A stretch of 64,000 nt of DNA, from the NCBI RefSeq assembly GCF_047496725.1, contig NC_132982.1, positions 7,767,001 through 7,831,000 on the forward strand, given 5' to 3'. Every line of letters starts with the position of its first letter. Position 1 is the stretch's first letter. The stretch is from Anoplolepis gracilipes (Eukaryota; Arthropoda; Insecta; Hymenoptera; Formicidae). Below the pieces are notes generated by a model. That model was not told where the DNA came from, searched no databases, and worked only from the letters and a program-made list of their open reading frames with translations. The position numbers and the translations under genes were made by a program. Of the stretch, positions 14,263 to 27,985 are shown piece after piece.

Positions 14263-15118
14263 CTGGTTTATTTTAAAGTTCCTCATAAATTACACAAATA
14301 ATTCTGATCATTAAAAAAATACTCAAGACAAATTAAGACAACAAGTTCGCGCTGCATCTTACTTTATCTGTCAATTTTAGAGTTTCACAATAGTTCTATT
14401 AAAAGTTCTATGCGTAGAAATTATTAGAATATTAATGAAATAAATTAGACCGTCCAAAACGCCAAACATAGAAATACTGACATAAGACATTGATTGTATT
14501 TCGATAGTTTTATCAACTTTAATATTTCATGTCAGTCTGTAATCACTTTTAATTTTCAAAGAGGATTCTATGCGTAAAAATTATTAAAATATTTATTAAA
14601 AATTTAAACTGCTCGAGACGCCAAACATGCGAATCCCAAGATAATACTGGTATTTGTACCAGGACACTGCTCATACTTCGATCGTTCTATCGACTTTAAA
14701 GAGATTTCGTATTATCTTTCTTTGTGTTTTTGCTTATACTTTCTGAACAGAATTCTAAGTATACGTAAAAATTATTATTAGAATATTTATTAAACAAATT
14801 AGATCAAGACGCCGTATGACACAAAATCTCATTTAAAGCCGATAGAATTATATATCGAAATACAATCAGCGTCTTTATGCTTTAATTCTTATACGTTCAG
14901 CGTCTTGGGCGATCTAATAATTAATATTTTAATAATTTTTATGCATAGAATTTTTCGTAGAATTATAGGACTTTCAAGCGTTTAAAATCTGGCGAGAATG
15001 CTAAAAAAATCGTCAAAGGACAAAGTGAGATGCAGCGTGAACTTGGTGTCCCAATTTTTTCTCGGGTCATTCTTTTAATAGTCGACACTATTTGTTTAAT
15101 TCATGTAAGCTAAACTAG
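14263..15118. mobile_element. Non-autonomous foldback element with long degenerate inverted ends
   Basis: The two ends are inverted copies over roughly 115 bp. Best matched is the block CAAGTTCGCGCTGCATCTTA at 14344-14363, whose inverted partner lies at about 15019-15038 with two differences. Similarity continues outward with small gaps to CTGGTTTA on the left and TAAACTAG on the right. The interior holds three direct copies of a unit starting TTCTATGCGTAAAAATTATT and running to a GACGCC or ACGCCAAACAT motif (about 14405, 14565, 14750), and one inverted copy (about 14895-14965). No ORF is present. Exact ends and target-site duplication are uncertain. It resembles a MITE or foldback element; the superfamily is unknown. 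Confidence 0.7.
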
Positions 15119-15215
15119 GGTATGATGGCTGTAGGCTGTATATTTTTTAATAATCACTATATAGTGCGCTTTTTTAGTTATTATCAAAGATATTCGATAT
15201 TGTAAATATTAATTA

Positions 15216-15219
<4 letters not shown>

Positions 15220-15262
<43 letters not shown>
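15220..15262. repeat. (TA)n microsatellite
   Basis: About 21 uninterrupted TA units, ending in TATGTATGTATATG. It lies about 100 bp beyond the right end of the 14.26-15.12 kb foldback element. Confidence 0.95.
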
Positions 15263-15271
<9 letters not shown>

Positions 15272-16357
15272 ATGAAAAAAATATAAACATAAAAATTGAT
15301 GTATCAATGCATTAATCAAGTCAGTTTTAGTTAAAATATTCGATTCATTTGTAAGCTTTCACAAATTATTAAATGTATTTTATAGCCCGCGCGTGCTGCT
15401 AAATGATACATTTCTATCATAAAGGAACAAGATTTTATGATTGTACGAACGCATTCATCGTGAGATATATGACTAAGATAAGAAGGTAACGAAGAACATA
15501 CGTTTCTCATGAAAGCGCAAACGGAAAGTGGTAGATCCGGAACAAGTGTAATCTGAATCAACGTGCAGCGAATATACTATGCTTATTATCATTTTGTACC
15601 ATAAAGCTAAATCCATTTTCACACGTTAAGTGCCATGGCATGTGAAATTACGTGCAATTATTATTTCTACATTAAACATCAAATTTCAAATATCAAACTG
15701 ATTGTAAGAATAATATAAAGATTTTTAATTGTAAAATTATAAAATTAATATGAGTGTCAATATCAAAAAATAGCAAACAATATCAATACCTTTAATTTTC
15801 ATGTATTATAAACTTCTAAATAAAATAAAGAGAAAATAAAAGAAACTTAATCTAAATGTTGACGACATAAAAATATTAAAAAAATATAAGAAAAAATATA
15901 CAAGTCCACATTTCAATCATTCTGGTATCTGATAGCATGTCCATCGCGAATATAATAATATAATGCAATGCCATAATTTTGAAAAATGAAAGGCAAACGC
16001 ACAGAATGTCATCATACATCCGTCTGGTGATCTAGCGAAGTAGACCGCGATATTTCATTTCGCACACTTTCACCGAAAAATCCCACTCTTGTTGTCCTGA
16101 CACTGATTTTTCGCAGTAAAGTATCATTTAATTAATGATCACCTATGTTACATTTTAGTAGCTCCATCATTTTTAGTTAAGAATTCATTTCATCAGGACA
16201 ATTTTAAGACTTTTTAACACTTTTAGAATTTGAGTTCATGCTTTCTGATTTAATCAATTAATTTTAAATATCTTTAATATATGAAAATATTACACGTTAA
16301 TAATTTTAACATTTTATATCATAATTTTTAATGAAATTATTTGTATTTGATATAAAA

Positions 16358-16436
16358 AATATCATTGTAATAGTATATTTAAAAAAGAATTCTTTGTATC
16401 TAAAAAATCCTGCAAATATATCATTACAATGATATT
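16358..16436. repeat. Hairpin with 23-bp arms, pre-miRNA-sized
   Basis: AATATCATTGTAAT-AG-TATATTT at 16358-16380 pairs with its inverted copy at 16414-16436, leaving two mismatched positions and a loop of about 33 nt. The total of 79 nt is the size of a miRNA precursor, but the arms are very AT-rich and a small foldback element is just as likely. Confidence 0.5.
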
Positions 16437-19268
16437 AATGTTTTTACGTAAAATGCTGCCACAACATTTGTAGCTACGTCAATTCTCAAACGTGCGAGCT
16501 TAAGCGTTTTGATCGAGACAGATTACTTGACGTAATAAATCAATATATACGTGATCAATATATACCTGATTCGAGTTACATCAGATGCACTATGCAATGC
16601 AACACAAATTAAGGCTAGATTAATGATCCAGATCATGCCAACCAAACCGTATACGGCGTAAGTTTGTTGATCGACGAGTTTCTTCTAGTATATCCCTAGC
16701 ATACTTAAGAATGCTCGTGCGTAATTGGCAACAATTACATCGCTTATATGTGAACCACCAGTGACACGTACAATGTTGAATTTTTTCTAATTTTGACATT
16801 TGTTAAAATAATGTAATCAAGACGATCAGATTAGTGTGCAAATACGAATTGATACATATGGTATAATCTTTTCAGTTGCAATCTCAGAAAAATAACTTCC
16901 ACTATTTTTTTTTCTCTTTTTTTTATATTTTTGCGTATACTTTTTCTATTTTATATAGAGAAAATTATTTAACGTCTTATCAAAAGTATAGCTATTCTAA
17001 TATTAATATATGTGTTGCGACACACATAATAATATATATCATAAAAATAACAATAAACTAATTACGCACACATAATTTGTGTTTTATAATGTTATAAATA
17101 TAAAATATTTTACAACAAATTATTTAATATTATTTTATAACGTAAAATATAATATTGTTGTGTAATATGTAATTAATATTTCAATTATAGTCGTTATGTA
17201 GCAAAAACTGAAAACCGAAACGAATTTTAATTTCCGCAGCGTGTCATATGTGAATTAATCATCGCAGTGATGATATATGGTTTGTTTCTACCGCTTCACT
17301 GCGTCCAAATCATTTTTTCATCAAAATTGTTGGCCTTCGGTGAAAGGCGCTTTCTGGAAAATGTGCAAAAGGGGAAAAAGATTAGATATAACCATGAATT
17401 TATCAAACAAACGTCCTCAATGTTTTCTGTTTGCATACATCTAACAATAAGAAGAAAGCTCGACAATTAACGAATAGAACAACCGAAATAAAAATGCAAC
17501 TTAATAGTTGTGAAATTTTTATGTGAAAGAATATACATAAATAAAAATAGCTATTTATCAACACAAATAGTATCATGTAAAATATTTCGTGTAGATTCGA
17601 GAATGATTAAGCTTTTCCGATTAAAAATTATTTACGATTAACTTTTTGTATTATTTTTGCGACATTTGAGACGAATAATTTATATTAGAAATTTCACTTT
17701 TTAATCTCCATACATAGTGGCCGGAAAGTTGTTATAAAGATAAGAAAGTTGTTATTACGCGATGTTAAAAATAGAACATGCTCGGTGAAGTTTACGCAGC
17801 ATGCAAAACAACCTACGCAAAATTTCGATACTTCTCGCATGCCCCAGCTTTTCTGCACGAAGAGGCAATTTCCTTTTCACGAATTATTTTAATCTTACAA
17901 CAACAATAATGGTAATCACAAGCCGTAACGAATATGCGTATGTCAATTTGAGTACTAGTTGTAATGCATTAAGAGAAATGTTGTCAAGATACAATACTTG
18001 TTGATCATTGCAATGACGTCAATAATCTTTTTCTTAAAAGAGAGAACGAGAAAACTTCCGGTAAATAAGTTGGGAGACACTGTAATGAATAACACACATT
18101 GTATAATTTGATAAGTTTACTTTCTTTAAATCTAACTATTTTGTATTTTTTCGTGGAATAAAACAACAACAGTCTCAATATATAATATTTTAAAGTATTA
18201 ATCGAATTTGTATTTCAAAATATTTTGCATAATTAAGAGAACTTATTATATTGAGAAAGAAATACCTCAAATATTTACTTGTTTAAAGATTGTATAATTT
18301 GATAAGATTAATATCTAGATTATTCAACTGCTTTTAGTTTTTTAAATTATTTGATAACATTTATAGATAAATCTATATAAATATGTATTGTATGTGGATA
18401 ATTTCATGTCATAATCGCAGCTTGCTCAATCCATCAAGTTTATAGAGTGACAATTTTCCGATAAAAAAAATTTTTTTTGCTACTCGTAAAGCAGCAATAA
18501 TATAATATCATAATATTAAAACGATTATCGTTGACAGCCTGATATTAGATATTTGAAAAAGATCAGATTTTCGCAATTCTACATTCTACAATCATTTTCC
18601 ATGTGATAATCAATTGCCAAGCGCATTAGTGTATAATTTAAAAACTTAAAGAAAAGTAAGTGCGTTTATGAAACCCATTTACCTTTTGCTTCTCTGACAG
18701 ACATTAAACTCGTTTAGTTTCGACTCGTGCCGAAAAGAAAAACCGAATACCCACGGATAAAGATGAACGCGACGCGAGATAGATTCAAGATAATTCATTA
18801 ATAAATCCAACGTGTTAGTCTTGCAACTATATTATCATTGGAACGTATGAATTATATGCTCATAAATCAGTCATAATGACATATTCGTCAGCGATATTAT
18901 GATTTCGTATATCATACATATCACATAACGATTACCAAATTGCATATCATATAATTAATGTTCCATTCACTGGATATTACAGCGTGCAAATTTGTAAAAG
19001 CTTTTACTTTTTTTGACTATTTCGCATACATTATTCATTTTTTAGATGCAAACTTTTGTTATTCTTATGCAAAAAGTAGAGCTATATAATCTGTTTTGAA
19101 AAAAATACATTTCTTAATATTTTTTTACCTAACCATCAAATTTTTTTAGAATAATTTACTGTACCGTTCCTTGATTAAAATTAATAATATAATTGATTAT
19201 TATGCTTCAAAATTAACTGAGCAATAATATGTTATATTTTAAGCAATAAAAATATAATATGATACTAT

Positions 19269-19340
19269 ACTCTCTCTCTCTCTCTCTATATATATATAAA
19301 TACTGAATATATATATATATAATATATAAATAATATTGAA
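19269..19340. repeat. (TC)n-(TA)n compound microsatellite
   Basis: Nine or so CT units run directly into TA units, then two copies of a TACTGAATATATATAT / TATTGAATATATATAT segment. Confidence 0.9.
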
Positions 19341-20079
19341 TATATATATAAAATATTTGTCATATCATACTTGAGTAAATAAAGTGATTTTTACATATAC
19401 TTTTATATGTATAATAGAACTATTGTACATAGAAAAAAGTGATTAATAAAAAATTTACTATTAATTATATTACACATGCATGCATATCGAAATCGGAATG
19501 CATTTTCGAATATTTTTATTTCTTATTACTCTGTCAATTTTATGCATGACACGATTTGTTCATGACATTGTAAATCAATTGGTTAACAATTTTAGCTATC
19601 TTTGTCACTTTTTAATATGTATATAATATTAATATATATAAACAATATACGCACATTTAAAGGCATGATGAATATGTGTAAACATCATTCAACTTCCATT
19701 CCTTTTAAAGTAACTGAGAACGATATAATCGCGCATAATTTCTCTCATTATTTTACTTTCTTAAAATTACATATCTCAGTTGAATAATTGCCATTATGCA
19801 TGATTGAATAAAATAAAAAATACAATTTTGCTTTTAAAATGATTTACTTCCGCAAATAGCAATTGGAATTTTTAATCAAAGAGTTATCAAATCAAACATA
19901 AAGTATGTTCGATTTTTAATGACTTGACTAAAAATTGCAATTATTAGCACAAAAGCTTTTTAATTGTATTTTATTATCTAATTTTATTTGATATGTCTAT
20001 GTGTGTGTATGTGTGTGTATGGCTGTTACATATGTAAGTATGTTATACATTTCATATATTTATATTATAATATTTGTCA

Positions 20080-20205
20080 TATATATATATATATATATAT
20101 ATTTTCTTTTAATAAAAGTTGTCATATATTTAAATTAATATATAAAAGATAATTATTTTATGAATAAATAATATATATAATGACAATTCTTTCTATTAAA
20201 TATTT
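20080..20205. repeat. AT microsatellite plus inverted-repeat segment
   Basis: An AT run (about 20080-20102) is followed by a 39-bp sequence that recurs exactly inside the 27.7-kb duplication. The same sequence also pairs imperfectly with an inverted copy about 60 bp downstream (20175-20204: TTGTCAT against ATGACAA with TTTAATA and TATTAAA around). It may be a small foldback remnant. Confidence 0.5.
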
Positions 20206-23200
20206 TATATTACATAATTTTCATTGTTTTATTGTAATCTCTCTGTAATTATTGGTAAAAGTTTTGCTTCAAAATATATAGTATACATTTTAAAAATATA
20301 TTTTTAAAATTGACGTTTAAAATATTTGATAAAATAAGGTACTCGCAATTGGACAATTCGCGACAATAGAAATACGATTGGCCTCACTGTTGCTTGCGTG
20401 TGACTTGACGCGAGACGTTATCGTGTCTTTTTATGAGAGATTATTTAGTTATTAAATTATTCAATTATTAAAAGAAAAACTAAAAAGATATGCACGAACG
20501 CAACATGTCATTTTATATTATAAAGAAACTGAAATGTTTAAAGTTTTGCAGATTAAGAAAAAACACTTCCATTTCACATCAAGCGACAGTACTTTCAATG
20601 CGTGCAAGTTTGTTAGGAGTGGAACTCATTCATTAAACATTAATAGCTCCCTGACAAGAAGAATGAAAGTGTAGCCGGTGCAATTTTCAGTAGATCCTCA
20701 TTACTCGTCGAATGTTTAAATGACGATTAGAAAACCGGACGTATCCGTAGTTCCGCAGCAATATAAGCGATTTATGTTTATTTATCGCAACCAGATCGAC
20801 ATGCATTTCCACACTCGAGTTGCCGGCAAAAAAATATATTCATTTTTGAAAAGCGAGCAATACTTATACTTTCATGCTTGCTTTTTACTTAAGAATTCTT
20901 AATCATTATCGATGCGAATAAAATTTAAATTGCGCAGAGTAAAAGCTCGGATTTTTGCCGTTGAAAGTCCAAATTAATTTGGAATTATTCATTATTTTTT
21001 TACGTTGTTGATATATATTTCGTAATTTTCCAATTATTCCTTAATTGTTATTTTATATCTTATGAATTATAAATTGATACACTCATTTACATGTATATAT
21101 ATATAAATTTTCTTATTTATTTCTAGATACATGGTCTTTAATTTATCGTAGCAAAAACATAATATGAAATTATGATATACATATGATATGCATATGATAT
21201 ACACATGATAAATATATTTTATTTTTTGATATTAATTTTGAGCAAAAGTTTTTATTGCCATAAAAAGTATTTAAATGTTGAATATATTTTCTTTCTCTTT
21301 CTCTCTCTCTTTCTTTTAGCCAAATGTTATTACTCTTTCTACATAATATGTTTAATATTCAAGAATATTAACATTATCAAATTATCTTATTTCTTAAAGA
21401 TATAATTACGTAGGACTACATGATTTTCAATGATAGTATAATGCACATAATAACATAATAAGTATATGATCTCTCTTTTCTCAATTAACAACAAGGGACA
21501 TAGAGAAAAGTAATTTTATTGATGTTAATTGCATATTAAATATAAATTAGCTGTCATAAAATTTTACTTTATTTTTATTTTCCTTATTTATTTTAGTATC
21601 TTTCTAAGCAATTAACTTGGAAACCTTGACCATCGTGGAGAGTAAGAAAGTAAAATAGAAGGAAATATTACTAGTAGTTTATTTATCAGTGCATTCAACT
21701 CTTTCAGATTGCTTGAAGAAATCTGTCTGTTCTAACAGTTAAGATATAATTAGATTCTATATATCAAATCTAGAGCAATCTATCTTGTAGTTTTTAAATT
21801 AGTAATATAACTGCGCATTTATGTTTTCAAATCTATATTATATATTTCTATATTATATATCACATTTTGATACACAATATTTAGAAAATATATAATATTT
21901 TTTTAATGCTACATATCTCAAGTTATATGTAGCATTGCACAGAAAATTGCAGTATGTCAAACATATTTGCAACAAGATGTTAGAAAAAAAAATCACTCAA
22001 TTTGATTTACTCATCTATTATAATTAACATTTTAATTTTTTTCTCGAGCTCTACAGATAGTGAAATTACGCGTCGTAAATTGAATACAGAAATATGATAT
22101 TTCTTGCGAGATAGATACGTGAAAATGATTGCATTTCCTCTAACGTGCAATCATGCGAAAGTGTTTTCCTGTTGAAATCGACGAAGTATTATATATACTA
22201 TAATTTGGAAATTTCTGATCGAATACTATCAGTTTTCTTTTCGTCACTTCTTTATAGATTAATTATACCATATGATTTTCATGCCACGATATATTTAAGT
22301 GAAATAGAATATCATTGTAGAAATGTGTACACATTAATAAAATATCTTACGCGGTAAATAATGTTTTTTTAGATATTTTACTATGCGTAGGCGAAACTAA
22401 TATAAATACAAGCATTACCCAACTTATATAATTTCCTATTTGTGAAGCGACAAATTATTTTATAACATGTTTAATTATACATATATTCTATATTACATTC
22501 ACATTTCACATTTTGATACATAATATCCAGGAAATATACAACTGTCTTTTAGCTAAAAAAATATTTGATCAATTTGAAATCGATATTTTCGTTAGTAAAC
22601 ATTTATTTAAATGTCATTTTGTACTGCATAATAGATAGTTTTACATTTAAATTCTAAAGTAGACTTTTGTTAAAAATAAATTTGTACAAAAGATTTAATT
22701 TTTACTTATGTATATCTCAAAACATTAATTTGCAAAAAATATTTTATTTTTAATATATGTAAATATTCCAAACATTGTGGTTTTATCAAAATAGTGTCGT
22801 GAAAAGTTATTTTCTAAATATTTGTTATTCACAATTAAATATTTTTTTTACGGTTTTAAACCATAAATCTTTGTTTCAAGTTTTAAAGGGAAAGACACAG
22901 AGAGACAAATAACATTGTAAGAGTCTCTATTATTAGACTTGACCGATATTACCATATGAAAGCTCTTGTCTCGTGCCATCAATGACCAAGTATACTAAGT
23001 ATACTAAGCCATTTTCATGCACGATAAAACAGAACGCAGTATAGAATGTACAATCTGTAAAGAAATGTACAAACACTTAGACATTCCGCAAGCAGACCGG
23101 TCTCAATAGTTCTCGCTACGATTCGGTATGCACTGCAACTCAACCTTTGCAAGTATACACGTGATATATCATGTTGTACACATATCAGTTAAAAAAAAGT

Positions 23201-25790
23201 CCCCTTAAACGCGTAATAATAAAAAGAATATTTTCATAAAAGAAAACAAGATAAAATAATAAAAAGTAATTAATATATTTAATCGCCCATTTTAATATTT
23301 AGGAATATGCTAATTTGAATTATCTCTATATTTATAAGTATAAATAATCAGCATATGATTATATGTGTGTATGTGTATATATAACTTTTTAGATTTAATG
23401 AATAATTTTAATAATGGTAAAAAATGCATAAATTTTTCCCCTCCCTCTCGCCTAATTAATTATTTTTTCAGTCAATCTTAAAATTTTTTGGATTTAAGAT
23501 ACATCACATTAAAAAGAACTCTCTCTTGTAATGTGGGGGTTGTAAGCTTTTCAAGGATCGAGAAGTAGAGAAACCTCGCTTCGAGTCAGACAATGATTTC
23601 GTTTACAGAAGCAGCACAATTATAATATGTGTTACATAATGTAACTGTAGAGTATATTTATCTTAAAAGTGGACAAGAGTGTTAAAAGAAAAGATTATAG
23701 CATTCTATCTAATATAATGTTATCATGATGTAATACGTAATTCACAGTTAAGTGCTTTATTTTCAGTTTGATAAAGCCAATTCTTCACAAACATTGCAAA
23801 TAATATATTTTATTTTGGATGAATTTACTTATGATATAATTTAAAGTTGTACGATAAAATTCTCAATGTGTAAGTTGAATGGCAATAGGACAGCGAAATT
23901 TGTAATAAAATTTACATAATTCTAGATTTAGATAATAAACGTGTATTCTCAAATTTGTGAGGATTCAGATTCATATATGCAAATGCGTAACAAATTAATT
24001 TACAAAATTTATAGTGCTATTCTACATAAACTAATTGGATCGTAGATTTTCTAATTGCGTTTACATCGTGAAAACCTTACCGTAATAATACACAGTACAT
24101 TGTCCAGTTAATAAATCTGTACTTTAAGTGCAATGGGTCTTCTAGCGGGATCGTATATATACCGGTACGTTTATGTTCTCGCTGTGCTCTAAGGATCGCG
24201 CATATAGTATTCTACCCGTGATTTATGTTCCAAGGGGAAATCTTTCGTCCATCGTGGTACGGTCGACTTTGATTTGGCATACATACTGAAAAGCGCAATA
24301 AAGTTTACGCACACTTGAGAATAACTTCCAACAGACATAAAAGAACATTGTCTCGCAAAAGTCTATTTTATTCCTAAGAACACTGTGTATTTAAAGAGTA
24401 TAATTTAACGGAAGCTATTGCAATTACAGAGATAATTAAAATATATTATCATTGTTCGTGCGAACCGCGTGAATCTAATTTATGTAGATACGTATTTACA
24501 GAGGAATATCTATATTCACTGCTCTTTCTAGTGTTTAATATTTTATATTTTACTTAGAATTATAGTATTTGAAATAAGAAAAAACAAAAAAATATTAGCA
24601 ATTAATGCAGTTGTGAATTTATATGCCAAATCAGAAAAACGTGTGGATATTCAGAAACTTAAATTTATAATTAATTATTGATATATATTTTCGATACTAG
24701 TTAAAAAACATTTTATATTTTACATAAAGTTAATAGACACAATCTTAAAATTTTAAATATGATTTTTTTCATCTAAACATATTTTTACATATGAAAAACT
24801 AATATTTAACAACCGATAGAGTTCTAAATTTTATATTTTATTTAAAATTTTAATAATTTTGAAAAACGCAGAAAGTGCAAAGAATCCTATGTGTAATAAT
24901 GGAAAAAAATTTGCTATTCTAATTATTTTCTTATTAGTGAAAATTAGAATATCACGATTTGAAAGATCTTTTCATCATTGAAGTAATAGTATCTCTGTAA
25001 TTTATAGTAGAGTGATATGTGCAGCTCTTTCCCTATTATCCTGGTATTTCCTGTACTGTTGCATATACTAAAATTATCGTGACATTTAGAAACTGGTCAT
25101 AAACCATACAGTTCACAAAATGATATTGTAAGAGCTATTAGTTTGGTTATATTGATATTACGGTAATCTTTTTAATAAGCATCGATATTCATGCTTCGAA
25201 GAAAATTATGTTCGGAGATAGTCTCGATATAAAACATAATTGTTTTTTATTTATACTTCTATTTCGAAAGAATAACCGTGAGATATATTATTTGACATTT
25301 CGTGCGTGTCATTCGCACGTGTATTTCGTACGTTTTGCGCAAAAGTGAAATTTTTATAAAGCGTTACTACTCGTTAAATCTATCGTGTAAGAGACACGTT
25401 ACACTTGCTTTATATAACGTTATGTCCGTAGAAGAATTTCCCTCCTTAAATTAAAAGTAAACTTTCGCTAACTTATAAAATTAAATATTTAAGGTACGTG
25501 TTTCATTCCGTAATAGTCATTTTTTTCATATAATGGACACTACGTATCATCTCGTATTCTCAATTACGACTAATATTCGACATGATTTTATAATCGCCAT
25601 TTGTCTAAAATAAATAGCGAACAATACATAAAGAGGATTTCAGATATAAAGTTATTAAAAATATTTTTTTATTTTATTAAATTATTCTCTCGATGTAATG
25701 TTTCTTTCACTTTAGAACGAACGTAAAGTGAGAAATCCTTAAAGTTTTCGTCTTTCACAAAGCAGAATTCTCTTGATCGTTGTAACTACG
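20206..25790. other. AT-rich non-coding DNA
   Basis: A degenerate segment of about 45 bp around CACATTTTGATACA occurs at 21,848-21,893 and again at 22,488-22,539. AGTATACTA is repeated at about 22,990. A GC-richer patch lies near 24,130-24,280. No gene seen. Confidence 0.55.
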
Positions 25791-26040
25791 TTACAATTTT
25801 GCAAACAGCATGACCATTACTCTATGTCTCCCTTCTCGAATTCCTCGCGGATGGATAATCGCATTAGCGCAGCTTGCTTATCCGTTACATAACGTGTATA
25901 GTTTTGTTGCTCGCTGGAACCAATGATATGTAAATAGATCGACATACTTCTTGTTTCATTCGACGGGACTTTCACCGATATTCATTCCCAGACTGTGCAG
26001 CACGTTACTCGAGAAGACCTAGGTAAGTCCAAGATACTAA
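25791..26040 (+). promoter_or_regulatory. GC-richer patch with strong 5' splice site
   Basis: TTCATTC (initiator-like, near 25981) is followed by a short GC-rich stretch ending CCTAG before GTAAGTCC at 26023. This could be a TATA-less promoter with a first non-coding exon of about 40 nt. No downstream exon could be paired with it. Confidence 0.25.
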
Positions 26041-27452
26041 ATCGCTTTTCCTATACTATTCGAAAGCGATTCCGCTTTCTTTTTATATTGTCGCGTACAT
26101 GTGCATTGATCTTGTGTTACGCTTTACCGCATGACGAAACCAAATAATAATAGTAACTGAATGACTTTGGAAATATGACTCCATAATTTTCAAAAATTAA
26201 AATTGCATAGAAATTGATATTTTAAAAGCAACTTCTTTCTGTGTGAATAGAATAAAATAAAATCTTGAATTAATATATATATATAAGTAACTTTTGTATT
26301 CTTTAAATATTGCACGAATTTTCCATCAAAATATATAAATGCTGTAATTATCTTTATAAAAACAAATTTTAGCCAACAGTATTTGACTAAAAAAAAAGAA
26401 AAAATTTAATACAATTAAAAATCGAACAATTTTGAATCAAATATTATTGAAATAACTTGATAATTTTTAAAACAATTTTTTTCCTTGAAATCATTATTTT
26501 ATTTCTAAGGCGTAATTAACATTTACCATTAAGAATGCAGATAAAGAGTATAGCGGCTCTCATCAAGAGAGCTACGCAATAATTCTCAATCAATGTGTAC
26601 AATTAATTACTTCCACATCCTACCGCAATCATGTTCGTTTTGTTGAGGATTTAGCTCTGTGCGATGCCTAATGAAAATAATAACCGATGTCGAACACCAA
26701 TGTACAATCATACTTGATTGATGGTGACATAAGATTCGAAATTAATGAATCCCGAACGGGCCAATGTATGTAAATTAGTCGCAGTAATATTTTAACACGA
26801 ATGCCTCTACGCATAACGAATACTAGCTGTCACTTGTGAATAGTATTGATAGAAGCAGGGTTGAATCTATATTCTAGAGCAGAAAGTGAAAGAATCAAGT
26901 TGAGCTGTCATTTGAGAGTTGAGAACATGTATGTTAAAATTATATTCTATATTATTTATATATAAGTATTATTAAAGACAGAAATTCAAATAAAACAGAC
27001 ATAGATCTTTAGAGGTGATAAAATAATTTAATGAAGATATTGTGACATTAATTAAATTCGATCTTGTATAAATTATTTAAGCTATTCAGTATCTAAATTA
27101 TTACTTCTAAACTTTTTTCTAAACAATTATATTCACACGATTTTTAAGAATCAATTGACTACTCGCCGCCACTTTTGAACAATCCCTTTTTCTATGTGTG
27201 TTAAATATTTTCATCTTTACCGTTAATTTTATTCAATGCTCATGCAATATATCTTTGCTTGTAATATTTATCGTTAAAATAATTGTATTCTGACAATTTC
27301 TGCGAGGTTACGACCTAGACATTACGATCGAGTACATCACTTAACTTAACGCACCACTTTAACGTCAATTCGATTTTCAATCAACGTACTAAAAATAATT
27401 GTGGAGCAAAGTCGTAAAAGAGAAATTAAGCATATCTTTTATGCTACCACTT

Positions 27453-27472
27453 TTCAAGGTGTAAACCTTGAA
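27453..27472. repeat. Perfect inverted repeat, 8-bp arms
   Basis: TTCAAGGT and ACCTTGAA are separated by GTAA. It may be a protein-binding palindrome or chance. Confidence 0.5.
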
Positions 27473-27734
27473 TGTAAATTTGCAATAAATCATTTCAAGT
27501 ACCGTTAATGGCAAGATCAGAACCATTTTAGTCATTAATCATTATGGACGCAGTGTCTCTATAGATTCTATTTTTTGAAGATGGGAAAATTTTTCAGAGA
27601 AAAATAAAGGATTAACATAAATTTTTCAAGCAAAAATAAAGGATCTACAGAACCCAAAGCGCAAAGAAACGTAATTGTAAAATAAAATTTAATAAATATA
27701 CATATAATTATATTATATATTTAATTATGTCTTA

Positions 27735-27985
27735 AATGATCTTAAAATGTGACATTGTATAAATTATTTATATTATATCAATAATTCACCGCACGATTAA
27801 GGTCCTTTTATACATATCCGCTAGACTATATATATATATATATATTTTCTTTTAATAAAAGTTGTCATATATTTAAATTAATGATCTTAAAATGTGACAT
27901 TGTATAAATTATTTATGTGATATTATATCAATAATTCACCGCACGATTAAGGTCCTTTTACACATATCCGCTAGACTATATATAT
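27735..27985 (+). repeat. Tandem duplication with AT-microsatellite filler
   Basis: A segment of about 95 bp, from AATGATCTTAAAATGTGACA to CCGCTAGACTATATATAT, occurs at 27735 and again at 27880. It differs by a 4-nt insertion (gtga) and one transition. Between the copies lie an AT run and the 39-bp sequence starting ATTTTCTTTTAATAAAAGTT, identical to a stretch at 20.1 kb. Confidence 0.85.

Larger units (their letters stand above)
15263..20079. other. AT-rich non-coding DNA
   Basis: Contains the hairpin at 16,358-16,436, the compound microsatellite at 19,269 and short GC-richer patches near 15,380-15,560, 16,480-16,700 and 18,700-18,790. No exon-like structure identified. Confidence 0.55.
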
